A stretch of 64,000 nt of DNA from Ruminococcus_G sp964621905 (lineage in GTDB: Bacteria > Bacillota > Clostridia > Lachnospirales > Lachnospiraceae), in contig CAZUNG010000001.1 in the NCBI GenBank assembly GCA_964621905.1, positions 62,001-126,000 on the forward strand, read 5' to 3'. Each line of letters starts with the position of its first letter. Positions within the stretch are counted from its first letter, which is position 1. This document shows, piece by piece, positions 1-8,388 of the stretch. A program made the translations under genes and the position numbers. The notes beneath the pieces were generated by a model. The model ran no database searches. It was given only the letters and a program-made list of their open reading frames with translations, and had not been told where the DNA came from.

Positions 1-777
1 GAAGTGATGGAGTTTGCGAATCGTGAGATGGGCAATGTAGTGCTGAGTATAGACGGCAGAAAAGAGGTGCATGATCACATGCGCCCGTTCCGCAAAGGAG
101 CGGGAAGCTATGATCTGATCGTGCCGAAGTTTCAGAAATTTGCTGAAAGCCGAAATCAGGACAAGTATTATGTCAGAGGAACCTTTACCAGGTATAATCT
201 GGATTTTGCTGCAGATGTGCTGCATCTGGCTGATCTGGGCTTTAAACAGATTTCGGTGGAGCCGGTAGTTGCTGATCCCAGAGAGGATTATGCGTTGCGC
301 GAAGAGGATGTCCCGGTCATATGTGAACAGTACGATATCCTGGCGCAGGAAATGATAAAACGGGAAAAAGAGGGACGGGGATTTAATTTCTTTCACTTTA
401 TGATCGACCTGACAGGCGGTCCCTGTGTATATAAAAGGCTCTCGGGCTGCGGTTCAGGTACGGAGTACCTGGCTGTGACGCCGTGGGGGGATCTCTATCC
501 ATGCCATCAGTTTGTCGGGGAAGGCAGATTTTTGATGGGGAATGTAGATGAGGGCATTACACGGCAGGATATTTGCGGCGAATTCAAGGGCTGCAATGTC
601 TATGCAAAAGAAAGATGCCAAAATTGTTTTGCAAGGTTTTACTGCAGCGGCGGCTGTGCGGCGAATTCTTTTAATTTCACGGGCAGAATAGATGACGTCT
701 ACGAGATTGGCTGCGAACTGCAGAGAAAACGTGTGGAATGCGCACTGATGATCAAGGCTGCGCAGGCGGAAGAATAA
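1..777 (+). CDS. scfB: SCIFF peptide radical SAM maturase, C-terminal part
   Basis: The gene enters from before the window, so only the last 258 codons or so are present and the radical SAM CxxxCxxC motif is missing. The visible part carries the C-terminal SPASM/twitch cysteines: a CVYKRLSGCGSG segment, WGDLYPCHQF, then CQNCFARFYCSGGCAANSF and a last Cys near the end. These would hold auxiliary Fe-S clusters. The family installs thioether crosslinks in the small Cys-rich SCIFF peptide of Clostridia; the peptide gene would normally lie just upstream, outside the window. Placement immediately before secDF is the usual order in Lachnospiraceae. The stop is TAA at 775-777. The family name rests on motif pattern and context together; another SPASM peptide maturase is the alternative. 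Confidence 0.85.
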   Translation, partial: EVMEFANREMGNVVLSIDGRKEVHDHMRPFRKGAGSYDLIVPKFQKFAESRNQDKYYVRGTFTRYNLDFAADVLHLADLGFKQISVEPVVADPREDYALREEDVPVICEQYDILAQEMIKREKEGRGFNFFHFMIDLTGGPCVYKRLSGCGSGTEYLAVTPWGDLYPCHQFVGEGRFLMGNVDEGITRQDICGEFKGCNVYAKERCQNCFARFYCSGGCAANSFNFTGRIDDVYEIGCELQRKRVECALMIKAAQAEE

Positions 778-811
778 AGATAGCGAAAAACAGCAAAAGG
801 GAACAAAAGGC

Positions 812-868
812 TGAAAGAGAACTTTCACCAATCCCTGATTTGAGCCGCAGCAAGTGCGGCATGGGAGG
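812..868 (+). promoter_or_regulatory. Two small hairpins and RBS in secDF leader
   Basis: The 96-base gap before secDF holds TGAAAG/CTTTCA (812-817 with 822-827, loop AGAA) and GCCGCA/TGCGGC (844-849 with 855-860, loop GCAAG). The ribosome binding site GGGAGG follows at 863-868. Neither hairpin has a U-tract, so they are not terminators. They may simply be RNA processing or stability elements. Confidence 0.35.
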
Positions 869-873
869 TAAAC

Positions 874-3018
874 ATGAAGAAAAAGCAAGGCATTGTCGTC
901 ATTATCCTGGCGGCTCTTCTGATTGGACTGCTGATTTTCACGGCGGCAGTTGGATTCGGGCCAACAGGGACTGGAGCGGCTAAAAACATAAAGACTGGTC
1001 TGGATCTGGCCGGAGGTGTCAGTATCACATATCAGGCGAAGGAGGAAAATCCTTCTTCCGAAGATATGTCGGATACCATATACAAACTTCAGAAGCGTGT
1101 GGAAGGATACAGTGAAGAGGCACAGGTCTATCAGGAAGGCAGTAATCGGATCAATATCGAGATTCCGGGTGTATCGGATGCCAATGCTATCTTAGAGGAG
1201 CTGGGAAAACCGGGTTCCCTGGAATTTACAGATGCTGAAGGCAATACGGTGCTGGACGGTACCGATGTTGATACTGCAGAGGGCGGGATCACACAGGATG
1301 ATACCGGAAATAACCAGTATGTGGTGTCGCTTCAGCTGACGAAAGAGGGAACTCAGAAATTTGCAGAGGCGACAGAGGAAAATCTGGGAAAACAGATTGC
1401 CATCGTCTACGACGGAGAGACGATCAGTGCTCCGACGGTTCAGTCTGTCATTTCAGACGGAAAAGCTCAGATCACAGGGATGAGCTCAATCGAGGATGCA
1501 AGAGAACTGGCATCTACGATTCGTATCGGTTCACTGTCTCTGGAACTTGAAGAGATGCGTTCCAATGTGGTAGGTGCACAGCTCGGACAGGAAGCGATCA
1601 AGACAAGCCTGATAGCAGCAGCTATCGGTATGGCAATTGTCATGATCTTTATGATCGTGGTATATCTGCTTCCGGGTGTGGTTGCGGCACTGTCACTGTT
1701 AATTTATACAGGGCTGATGCTTGTTATGCTGAATGCATTTGATCTGACCCTGACGCTCCCTGGAATCGCCGGTATCGTACTTTCAATTGGTATGGCTGTG
1801 GATGCGAATGTCATCATTTACGCCCGCATTCAGGAAGAAATCGCCGTGGGCAAAAGTGTCCGAAATGCAATTAAATCAGGCTTCCAGAAAGCCCTCTCAG
1901 CGATTTTGGACGGTAATATCACGACACTGATCGCAGCTGCGGTTCTTGGTCTTTTGGGAAGCGGAAGTGTCAAAGGATTTGCTATGACGCTTGCACTTGG
2001 TATTGTTTTATCCATGTTTACAGCACTCGTAATTTCACGGCTTCTGATCAACGCGCTGTATACGGTGGGTCTTCAGAGTCCGAAGCTTTACGGACAGCAG
2101 AAAGAGCGCAAGGTCATCAATTTTGTTGGGAAGAAAAAAGTATTCTTTGCAATTTCTATCATTTTGGTTCTTCTGGCACCGATCGGTATGGGGATCTTCT
2201 CTGCCAAAGATGGAAAAGCGCTGAATTACAGCCTTGAATTTATTGGCGGTACGTCTTCGACGGTCACGTTTAATGAAGAGTATACACTGAATGAACTGGA
2301 AGAGAATGTAAGGCCGGTTATTGAAGAAGTAACGGGAGACAGTAATGTACAGTTCCAGCAGGTGGTGGGCAGCAATCAGGTCATCATCAAGACGCGCAGC
2401 CTGAATGTCGATGAGCGAGAGGCGTTCAACCAGAAGATGAGTGAGAACTTCCAGGTGGAAGAAAACAGTATCGCCGCGGAGACGATTTCATCGACGGTCA
2501 GCAAAGAGATGCGTATGGATGCTTTCATCGCGGTTGTAGTTGCAACGCTGTTTATGCTGATTTACATCTGGCTGCGCTTTAAAGATATCCGTTTTGCATC
2601 CAGTGCGGTGATAGCCCTGATTCACGATGTTTTGGTGGTTCTGGCCTTTTATGCGCTGTTCCGCGTTTCCGTTGGAAGCACATTTATTGCATGTATGCTG
2701 ACAATCGTAGGTTATTCCATCAATGCAACAATCGTTATCTTTGACCGTATTCGTGAAAATATGAAGGGTGTCAAGAAGAAGGAAGAGCTTGCAGAGGTTG
2801 TTAACCGAAGTATTACACAGACCCTGACGAGAAGTATCTATACATCCCTGACGACCTTTATCATGGTTGCGGTACTTTATATCCTTGGTGTTTCGTCAAT
2901 TCGTGACTTTGCACTTCCGATCATGGTGGGTATCGTCTGCGGCGCATATTCTTCTGTATGTATCACGGGCTCCCTGTGGTATGTGATGAAATCACGTGCG
3001 GGAAAAGTTAAACAATAA
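874..3018 (+). CDS. secDF: Protein translocase subunit SecDF (fused)
   Basis: This is a 714-residue fusion of SecD and SecF, the RND-type accessory of the Sec translocon that uses the proton gradient to help pull secreted proteins out of the channel. A first membrane helix spans about residues 7-27. The SecD signature GLDLAGG is at 42-48, followed by a large extracytoplasmic domain to about residue 230. A block of helices contains GIVLSIGMAVDANVIIYARI. The SecF half starts near residue 420 with its own first helix, the FIGGTSS motif, and a second helix bundle containing GYSINATIVIFDRIREN. The length is typical of Firmicute SecDF. The ATG at 874 is preceded by GGGAGG with 5-base spacing. A terminator hairpin follows at 3032-3059. 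Confidence 0.96.
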   Translation: MKKKQGIVVIILAALLIGLLIFTAAVGFGPTGTGAAKNIKTGLDLAGGVSITYQAKEENPSSEDMSDTIYKLQKRVEGYSEEAQVYQEGSNRINIEIPGVSDANAILEELGKPGSLEFTDAEGNTVLDGTDVDTAEGGITQDDTGNNQYVVSLQLTKEGTQKFAEATEENLGKQIAIVYDGETISAPTVQSVISDGKAQITGMSSIEDARELASTIRIGSLSLELEEMRSNVVGAQLGQEAIKTSLIAAAIGMAIVMIFMIVVYLLPGVVAALSLLIYTGLMLVMLNAFDLTLTLPGIAGIVLSIGMAVDANVIIYARIQEEIAVGKSVRNAIKSGFQKALSAILDGNITTLIAAAVLGLLGSGSVKGFAMTLALGIVLSMFTALVISRLLINALYTVGLQSPKLYGQQKERKVINFVGKKKVFFAISIILVLLAPIGMGIFSAKDGKALNYSLEFIGGTSSTVTFNEEYTLNELEENVRPVIEEVTGDSNVQFQQVVGSNQVIIKTRSLNVDEREAFNQKMSENFQVEENSIAAETISSTVSKEMRMDAFIAVVVATLFMLIYIWLRFKDIRFASSAVIALIHDVLVVLAFYALFRVSVGSTFIACMLTIVGYSINATIVIFDRIRENMKGVKKKEELAEVVNRSITQTLTRSIYTSLTTFIMVAVLYILGVSSIRDFALPIMVGIVCGAYSSVCITGSLWYVMKSRAGKVKQ

Positions 3019-3031
3019 AACAAAGAGGAGC

Positions 3032-3065
3032 AAAGGGGATGCCGTGCGGCGTCCCTTTTAAGATT
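3032..3065 (+). terminator. Intrinsic terminator after secDF
   Basis: The arms AAAGGGGATGCCG (3032-3044) and CGGCGTCCCTTTT (3047-3059) pair along their whole length with two G-U wobbles, closing on a tight turn. They are followed by an A/T-rich stretch with a T5 run at 3064-3068. The hairpin sits directly on the first ATG of the long recJ reading frame, which argues that translation of recJ starts further downstream. Confidence 0.7.
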
Positions 3066-3068
3066 TTT

Positions 3069-4781
3069 ATGGAAAAGTGGGTAATAGCTGCGAAAAAAGC
3101 AGATTTTAAAAAGACAGCGGAATTATTTCATATCGATCAGGTGACAGCCCGTCTGATCCGGAACCGTGAGGTAATCGGAGAGGAAGCGATCAGGCGTTAT
3201 CTTCACGGAAATCTGGAGGAGCTGCCTTCCTGGAAGCAAATGAAAGGAATTGCAGAAGCGATTGCTATCATAGAGGACAAAATCCGGATGCAAAGACCGA
3301 TCCGGATTATCGGAGATTACGATATCGACGGTGTCACGGCGTCCTACATTCTGCAAAAGGGGTTAAGAAGAGTCGGGGCCAGAGTGGATGTGATGATCCC
3401 GGACCGGATCACAGATGGATATGGCATCAATGAGTCACTGATCGAAGCTGCGGCGCGGGACGGCATCGATACCATCGTAACCTGCGACAATGGAATCGCA
3501 GCTGCAGCACAGATTCAGACGGCAAAGGATCTTGGACTGACGGTGATTGTCACAGATCATCATGAAGTGCCGTATCACGAACAGGAGGACGGCAGGGTAT
3601 TTATCCTGCCGCCGGCTGATGTTGTCATCAATCCCAGGCAGGAGGGGTGTGACTATCCGTTTAAACAGCTGTGCGGCGCCTGCGTGGGGATGCAGCTGGT
3701 GTCTGGTCTGTATGACAGTTTTGGAATCGATGGTGTGGAAAAAGAAGAGTTTCTGGAATTTGCGGCTGTGGCGACGATTGGAGATGTGATGGATCTGGTC
3801 GGGGATAACAGGATTCTGGTAAAAGAAGGAATGAGAAGGCTCAGACACACAAAAAATGAAGGTCTGAAGGCTTTGATTGCGGCAAACGGACTGGAGCCGG
3901 AACAGCTGACGCCATATCATATCGGATTTGTCATTGGTCCCTGTCTGAATGCGGGCGGCAGGCTGGATACAGCCAGGCGTTCGCTGGAACTTCTAAATGC
4001 CGAAACAAAAGAGGAGGCACAAAAACTGGCAGAGGATCTAAAAACGCTGAATGATGAGCGCAAGGATATGACGGAACAGGGAGTGAACCAGGCTGTCGAT
4101 ATGGTGGAAAACAGTTCCCTGAGCAAAGACAGGGTGCTTGTCATTTATCTTCCGCAATGCCACGAGAGCCTGGCGGGAATCATTGCCGGGAGGCTGCGTG
4201 AGCGGTACCACAAACCATCGATCGTGCTGACACGGACGCTGGATGGAGTGAAAGGTTCGGGACGTTCGATCGAGGCATATTCCATGTATGATGAGCTCGT
4301 GAAGGCTGCGGATCTTCTGACAAAATTCGGAGGACATCCGATGGCGGCAGGACTTTCACTGAAAGAGGAAAATGTCCCCCGGCTCAGGAGTAGGCTGAAT
4401 GAGCTGTGTACACTGAAGGAAGAAGACCTGGCTGAAAAAGTAGTGATAGATGTGGCAATGCCAATCGGATACATACGAAAAGATCTGGTAAAAGAATTTG
4501 AGCTTCTGGAGCCGTTTGGCAAAGGAAATTCAAGACCACTTTTTGCACTCAGACAGGTCAGGATGTTGGAATGCAGGATTTTTGGCAAGAATAGAAATGT
4601 GGTAAAAATGAAAGTGATGGATGATCAGGGGTATGCTGTCGATGGGGTGTTTTTTGGGGACGGGGATACTTTTGTAAATGACGTGAGAAACAAAGGAAGA
4701 ATGAATGTTGTGTATTATCCGTCGATCAATTCTTTCAGGGGGAGGGAAAACCTTCAGATCGTCATTACACATTACCATTGA
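3069..4781 (+). CDS. recJ: Single-stranded-DNA-specific exonuclease RecJ
   Basis: RecJ degrades single-stranded DNA 5' to 3' in recombination and mismatch/base-excision repair. The DHH phosphoesterase domain is clear: GDYDIDG at about residues 82-88 and DHHE at 163-166, both metal ligands. A DHHA1 domain with GGHPMAAGLS and a C-terminal OB-like segment with FGKGNSRP follow. I prefer the ATG at 3069, which gives a 570-residue protein starting MEKWVIAAKK as I recall for related RecJ proteins. The reading frame is open from an ATG at 3039, which does have an SD-like AAAGAGGAG at 3022-3030, but that start lies inside a terminator hairpin. No good SD precedes 3069, so the start is uncertain. The last bases overlap an operator-like repeat ahead of apt. 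Confidence 0.93.
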   Translation: MEKWVIAAKKADFKKTAELFHIDQVTARLIRNREVIGEEAIRRYLHGNLEELPSWKQMKGIAEAIAIIEDKIRMQRPIRIIGDYDIDGVTASYILQKGLRRVGARVDVMIPDRITDGYGINESLIEAAARDGIDTIVTCDNGIAAAAQIQTAKDLGLTVIVTDHHEVPYHEQEDGRVFILPPADVVINPRQEGCDYPFKQLCGACVGMQLVSGLYDSFGIDGVEKEEFLEFAAVATIGDVMDLVGDNRILVKEGMRRLRHTKNEGLKALIAANGLEPEQLTPYHIGFVIGPCLNAGGRLDTARRSLELLNAETKEEAQKLAEDLKTLNDERKDMTEQGVNQAVDMVENSSLSKDRVLVIYLPQCHESLAGIIAGRLRERYHKPSIVLTRTLDGVKGSGRSIEAYSMYDELVKAADLLTKFGGHPMAAGLSLKEENVPRLRSRLNELCTLKEEDLAEKVVIDVAMPIGYIRKDLVKEFELLEPFGKGNSRPLFALRQVRMLECRIFGKNRNVVKMKVMDDQGYAVDGVFFGDGDTFVNDVRNKGRMNVVYYPSINSFRGRENLQIVITHYH

Positions 4782-4826
4782 ATGCATCGGAATATATTTA
4801 CAAATGCATCAGAATAGTGATATACT
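4781..4826 (+). promoter_or_regulatory. apt operon promoter with direct-repeat operator candidate
   Basis: The -35 TTTACA (4797-4802) and -10 TATACT (4821-4826) are 18 bases apart, and a TG precedes the -10 (TGATATACT). A 14-base direct repeat, AATGCATCGGAATA (4781-4794) and AATGCATCAGAATA (4803-4816), matches at 13 of 14 positions. Its copies begin 22 bases apart, about two DNA turns, one upstream of the -35 and one in the spacer. That is the geometry of a protein operator. The cognate regulator is unknown. Confidence 0.55.
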
Positions 4827-4870
4827 TATTGTCATAAATGTCGAGAAATAGCGGATGGAGGAACGCAAGA

Positions 4871-5395
4871 ATGAAGAGAATAGAAGATTACGTCCGGAAT
4901 ATACCTGATTTTCCGGAACCGGGGATTATTTTCCGGGACGTTACCAGCATACTGCAGGATGCGGACGGATTGCACCTGGCAATCGATTCCATGCAGGAAT
5001 GTATCAGCGGACTTGATTTTGATGTTGTGGCAGGCACGGAGTCAAGAGGTTTTATCTTTGGTGTGCCGATTGCATATAATCTGCATAAACCGTTCATTCC
5101 GATCCGGAAATTGGGAAAACTTCCATGTGAAACAATACAACAGAGCTATGATCTGGAGTATGGCAGTGCGGTGATTGAGATGCACCGTGATGCTATATTA
5201 CCGGGGCAGCGGGTTGTGATTATCGATGATCTGATCGCGACAGGCGGTACTGTAGAGGCCTGTGCAAAGATGATTGAATCACTGGGAGGTCAGGTGGAGA
5301 AGATTGTATTTTTGATGGAGCTGGCCGGTTTAAAGGGCAGAGAACGACTGAAGGAATACGATGTGGAATCCATCATCTGCTATGAAGGAAAATAA
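4871..5395 (+). CDS. apt: Adenine phosphoribosyltransferase
   Basis: The enzyme salvages adenine by transferring it to PRPP, giving AMP and pyrophosphate in the cytoplasm. At 174 residues it has the family length. The opening YVRNIPDFPEPGIIFRDVT is the characteristic APRT N-terminus, TESRGF lies in the hood/active-site region, and the PRPP-binding loop VVIIDDLIATGG is at residues 115-126. The start is taken at 4871, with GGAGG at 4857-4861 and 9-base spacing; an in-frame ATG at 4838 would add 11 residues with no SD. A promoter lies just upstream and rel follows within 19 bases, so apt is probably the first gene of the apt-rel operon. That pairing of purine salvage with (p)ppGpp metabolism is common in Firmicutes. 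Confidence 0.96.
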   Translation: MKRIEDYVRNIPDFPEPGIIFRDVTSILQDADGLHLAIDSMQECISGLDFDVVAGTESRGFIFGVPIAYNLHKPFIPIRKLGKLPCETIQQSYDLEYGSAVIEMHRDAILPGQRVVIIDDLIATGGTVEACAKMIESLGGQVEKIVFLMELAGLKGRERLKEYDVESIICYEGK

Positions 5396-5414
5396 CAGGC
5401 AAAGAGGGATAGAT

Positions 5415-7724
5415 ATGGGTGGAGAAAACGCACAGGTTCAGGATACGAATGCAAAGATACAGAACATCCGTGAGGTGGAAAAAAGTGTGAAAGCCATGGA
5501 TGATTTTACAAGCCCTTCCGTACTTTATGAAGAGCTTATTTCCAGTGTGAAAAAATATCATCCATCTGACAGTGTTCATATGATTGAGAAGGCATATCAG
5601 ATCGCTGACACGGCACATAACGGGCAGGTGCGGAAATCAGGCGAGCCGTATATTATCCATCCGCTGTGTGTTGCCATCATACTTGCGGACCTGGAACTTG
5701 ACAAAGAGACGATCATTGCCGGGATTCTGCATGATGTGCTGGAAGATACGATTATGACTTACGAAGAACTGGAAGGTATCTTCGGATCAGAAGTAGCGCT
5801 TCTTGTGGACGGCGTTACCAAACTGGGACAGCTGAATTATTCCAAGGATAAACTGGAAGTGCAGGCGGAAAATCTGAGAAAGATGTTTCTGGCCATGGCA
5901 AAGGATATCCGTGTGATTCTGATCAAGCTGGCAGACCGTCTGCACAATATGCGGACACTGAAATATATGCCGGAAAAGAAACAGAAAGACAAGGCGAGGG
6001 AGACGATGGATATCTATGCACCCATCGCTCAGCGTCTTGGTATTTCCAAGATCAAAATAGAGCTGGATGATCTGTCATTGAAGTACCTGCAGCCGGAGGT
6101 CTATTATGATCTGGTTGACAAGATTGCCGTCCGCAAAAGTGAGCGGGAGGCATTCGTATCAAAGATTGTCTCGGAAGTAAAAAGCCATATGGAAAAGGCG
6201 AACATAACCGCCGAAGTGGACGGCCGGGTGAAGCACTTTTTCAGTATCTACAAAAAGATGGTTAATCAGGGGAAGACGCTGGATCAGATCTACGATTTAT
6301 TTGCGGTCCGTATCATTGTTGATACCGTGAAGGACTGTTATGCGGCGCTCGGTATCATTCACGAGATGTATAAGCCGATTCCGGGACGCTTCAAGGATTA
6401 TATTGCGATGCCAAAACCGAATATGTATCAGTCACTGCATACGACGCTGATTGGGCCACAGGGACAGCCGTTTGAGATTCAGATCCGCACATTTGAGATG
6501 CATAAGACGGCGGAGTACGGCATTGCCGCTCATTGGAAATATAAAGAAGCGTCCGACGGTAAAAAGACGGATGCACAGAAGGAAGAAGAAAAGCTGAGCT
6601 GGCTGCGCCAGATTCTGGAGTGGCAGCGGGATATGTCAGATAATAAAGAGTTCTTAAGCCTCTTAAAAAGTGACCTGGACCTCTTTGCAGATAATGTCTA
6701 TTGTTTCAGTCCGGCTGGGGATGTCAAGACACTTCCTGCCGGTTCTACGCCGATCGATTTCGCATACAGCGTACACAGTGCTGTCGGCAATAAAATGGTC
6801 GGTGCCAGGGTTAACGGAAAACTGATGCTCATTGAGTATGTGATCCAGAACGGTGACCGTGTAGAGATCATTACCTCACAGAATTCAAAGGGACCAAGCC
6901 GTGACTGGCTGAAGATTGTCAAAAGTACGCAGGCAAAAAACAAGATTAATCAGTGGTTTCGCCAGGAGCTGAAGGAAGATAATATCCTCAAAGGAAAAGA
7001 TATGCTGGTGCAGTATGCCAAGGAGAAGGGAAAACCTCTCACCAGCTATCTGAAGACGGAGTATCAGGAACCGGTGATGCGCAAATATGGATTCCGTGAC
7101 TGGGATTCCGTGCTGGCGGCGATAGGACATGGGGGACTGAAAGAAGGTCAGGTACTGAATAAACTGGTGGAAGTCTATGATAAGGCTCATAAATCAGAGA
7201 TTACCGATAAGAGCATTCTGGAAGCAAAAGCGGAGGCCAAGGATAAGCTTCACGTGGGGAAATCTTCACAGGGGAGTATTATTGTCAAAGGAATTCATGA
7301 TGTGGCTGTCCGTTTTGCAAAGTGCTGCAATCCAATTCCGGGGGATGAGATTGTCGGTTACGTGACACGCGGCCGCGGCGTTACGGTTCACCGCACGGAC
7401 TGTGTGAATATCATCAATATGGATGAGAATGAGAGAATCCGCCTGATCGATGCGGAATGGCAGGACAGTGAGATTCCGGATCAGCTGTTTACGGCGGAAA
7501 TCAATGTCTATGCAAATAACAGGACGGGACTGCTGGTAGACATTTCAAAACTGTTTACCGAGCGCAAGATCGATATCGCGTCCATCAATGTCAGGACCAG
7601 CAAGCAGGGGACCGCAACGATTTCTATGTCGTTTGATGTCCACAGCATCGAGGAACTGAATCGGCTGGTTAAGAAATTACAGCAGGTAGAGAGTGTACTG
7701 GACATTGAACGTACCACCGGATGA
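5415..7724 (+). CDS. relA: Bifunctional (p)ppGpp synthetase/hydrolase Rel
   Basis: This is a long RSH protein of 769 residues that makes and degrades the stringent-response alarmone. The HD hydrolase motif HDVLEDT is at residues 106-112. The synthetase domain has GRFKDYIAMPKPN followed by YQSLHTT; the RFKD sequence matches the RxKD version typical of bifunctional Rel rather than the ExDD version of RelA-only enzymes. A TGS domain (about 400-460, FSPAGDV onward), a conserved-Cys region with CCNPIPGDEI and GVTVHRTDC, and a C-terminal ACT domain complete the family order. The start is ATG 5415 with AAAGAGGG at 5401-5408. It sits 19 bases after apt and shortly before the MBL hydrolase, in one probable transcript. 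Confidence 0.96.
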   Translation: MGGENAQVQDTNAKIQNIREVEKSVKAMDDFTSPSVLYEELISSVKKYHPSDSVHMIEKAYQIADTAHNGQVRKSGEPYIIHPLCVAIILADLELDKETIIAGILHDVLEDTIMTYEELEGIFGSEVALLVDGVTKLGQLNYSKDKLEVQAENLRKMFLAMAKDIRVILIKLADRLHNMRTLKYMPEKKQKDKARETMDIYAPIAQRLGISKIKIELDDLSLKYLQPEVYYDLVDKIAVRKSEREAFVSKIVSEVKSHMEKANITAEVDGRVKHFFSIYKKMVNQGKTLDQIYDLFAVRIIVDTVKDCYAALGIIHEMYKPIPGRFKDYIAMPKPNMYQSLHTTLIGPQGQPFEIQIRTFEMHKTAEYGIAAHWKYKEASDGKKTDAQKEEEKLSWLRQILEWQRDMSDNKEFLSLLKSDLDLFADNVYCFSPAGDVKTLPAGSTPIDFAYSVHSAVGNKMVGARVNGKLMLIEYVIQNGDRVEIITSQNSKGPSRDWLKIVKSTQAKNKINQWFRQELKEDNILKGKDMLVQYAKEKGKPLTSYLKTEYQEPVMRKYGFRDWDSVLAAIGHGGLKEGQVLNKLVEVYDKAHKSEITDKSILEAKAEAKDKLHVGKSSQGSIIVKGIHDVAVRFAKCCNPIPGDEIVGYVTRGRGVTVHRTDCVNIINMDENERIRLIDAEWQDSEIPDQLFTAEINVYANNRTGLLVDISKLFTERKIDIASINVRTSKQGTATISMSFDVHSIEELNRLVKKLQQVESVLDIERTTG

Positions 7725-7761
7725 TGCCAGTAGAAGCGCGAGCTTAGTGGAGGATAAATAT

Positions 7762-8388
7762 ATGAAGAAAGCAGTCATACAGAATCTGATTCTTGGGCAG
7801 GTAAGCACCAACTGTCTGTTGATCAAAAACAGTGAAACCAGGGAGATGCTGATCGTAGATCCCGCGGACAGTGCGGGTACCATTTCACAGGCAGTGACCA
7901 GAATGGACGCAAAGCCGGCGGCAATTCTGCTCACACACGGACATTTTGACCATATTCTCGCGGTAGATGATCTCCGTGATCTCTATGAGATACCGGTCTA
8001 TGCCTGCGATAAGGAACAGGACGTACTGGAAGATTCCCTGCTGAATCTATCGGCAGCCTGGGATCATGCGTTTACGACGAAGGCCGATGTATATGTGAAG
8101 GATCATGAGAAACTGACACTGGCCGGGTTTGCGATTACCGTATTTCATACACCAGGGCATACACACGGCAGCTGCTGTTACTATCTGGAGGAGGAAAAAG
8201 TTCTGATAAGCGGAGATACGCTGTTTGCGGGTTCTGTGGGGCGGATGGATTTTCCGACTTCGAGTGCAGCAGATATGAGCAGCAGCATTAAGCGGCTTCT
8301 TAAGCTTCCGGAGGACGTTGACGTCTGGCCGGGGCATGAACAGAGTACGACGATCGGATACGAAAAGAGGTATAATCCCTTTGCTTAA
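7762..8388 (+). CDS. MBL-fold hydrolase, glyoxalase II-like
   Basis: This is a 208-residue metallo-beta-lactamase-fold protein. The metal motif HGHFDH occupies residues 59-64, followed by a second His in PGHTHGS and an Asp in SGDTLF, then WPGHE near the end. This is the glyoxalase II/YcbL-like subset that hydrolyses thioesters; the substrate cannot be told from sequence. The start is ATG 7762 behind GTGGAGG (7747-7753). It lies between rel and hemZ, the arrangement I recall from many Lachnospiraceae. Its last eight bases overlap the proposed TTG start of hemZ, which suggests translational coupling. Confidence 0.88.
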   Translation: MKKAVIQNLILGQVSTNCLLIKNSETREMLIVDPADSAGTISQAVTRMDAKPAAILLTHGHFDHILAVDDLRDLYEIPVYACDKEQDVLEDSLLNLSAAWDHAFTTKADVYVKDHEKLTLAGFAITVFHTPGHTHGSCCYYLEEEKVLISGDTLFAGSVGRMDFPTSSAADMSSSIKRLLKLPEDVDVWPGHEQSTTIGYEKRYNPFA

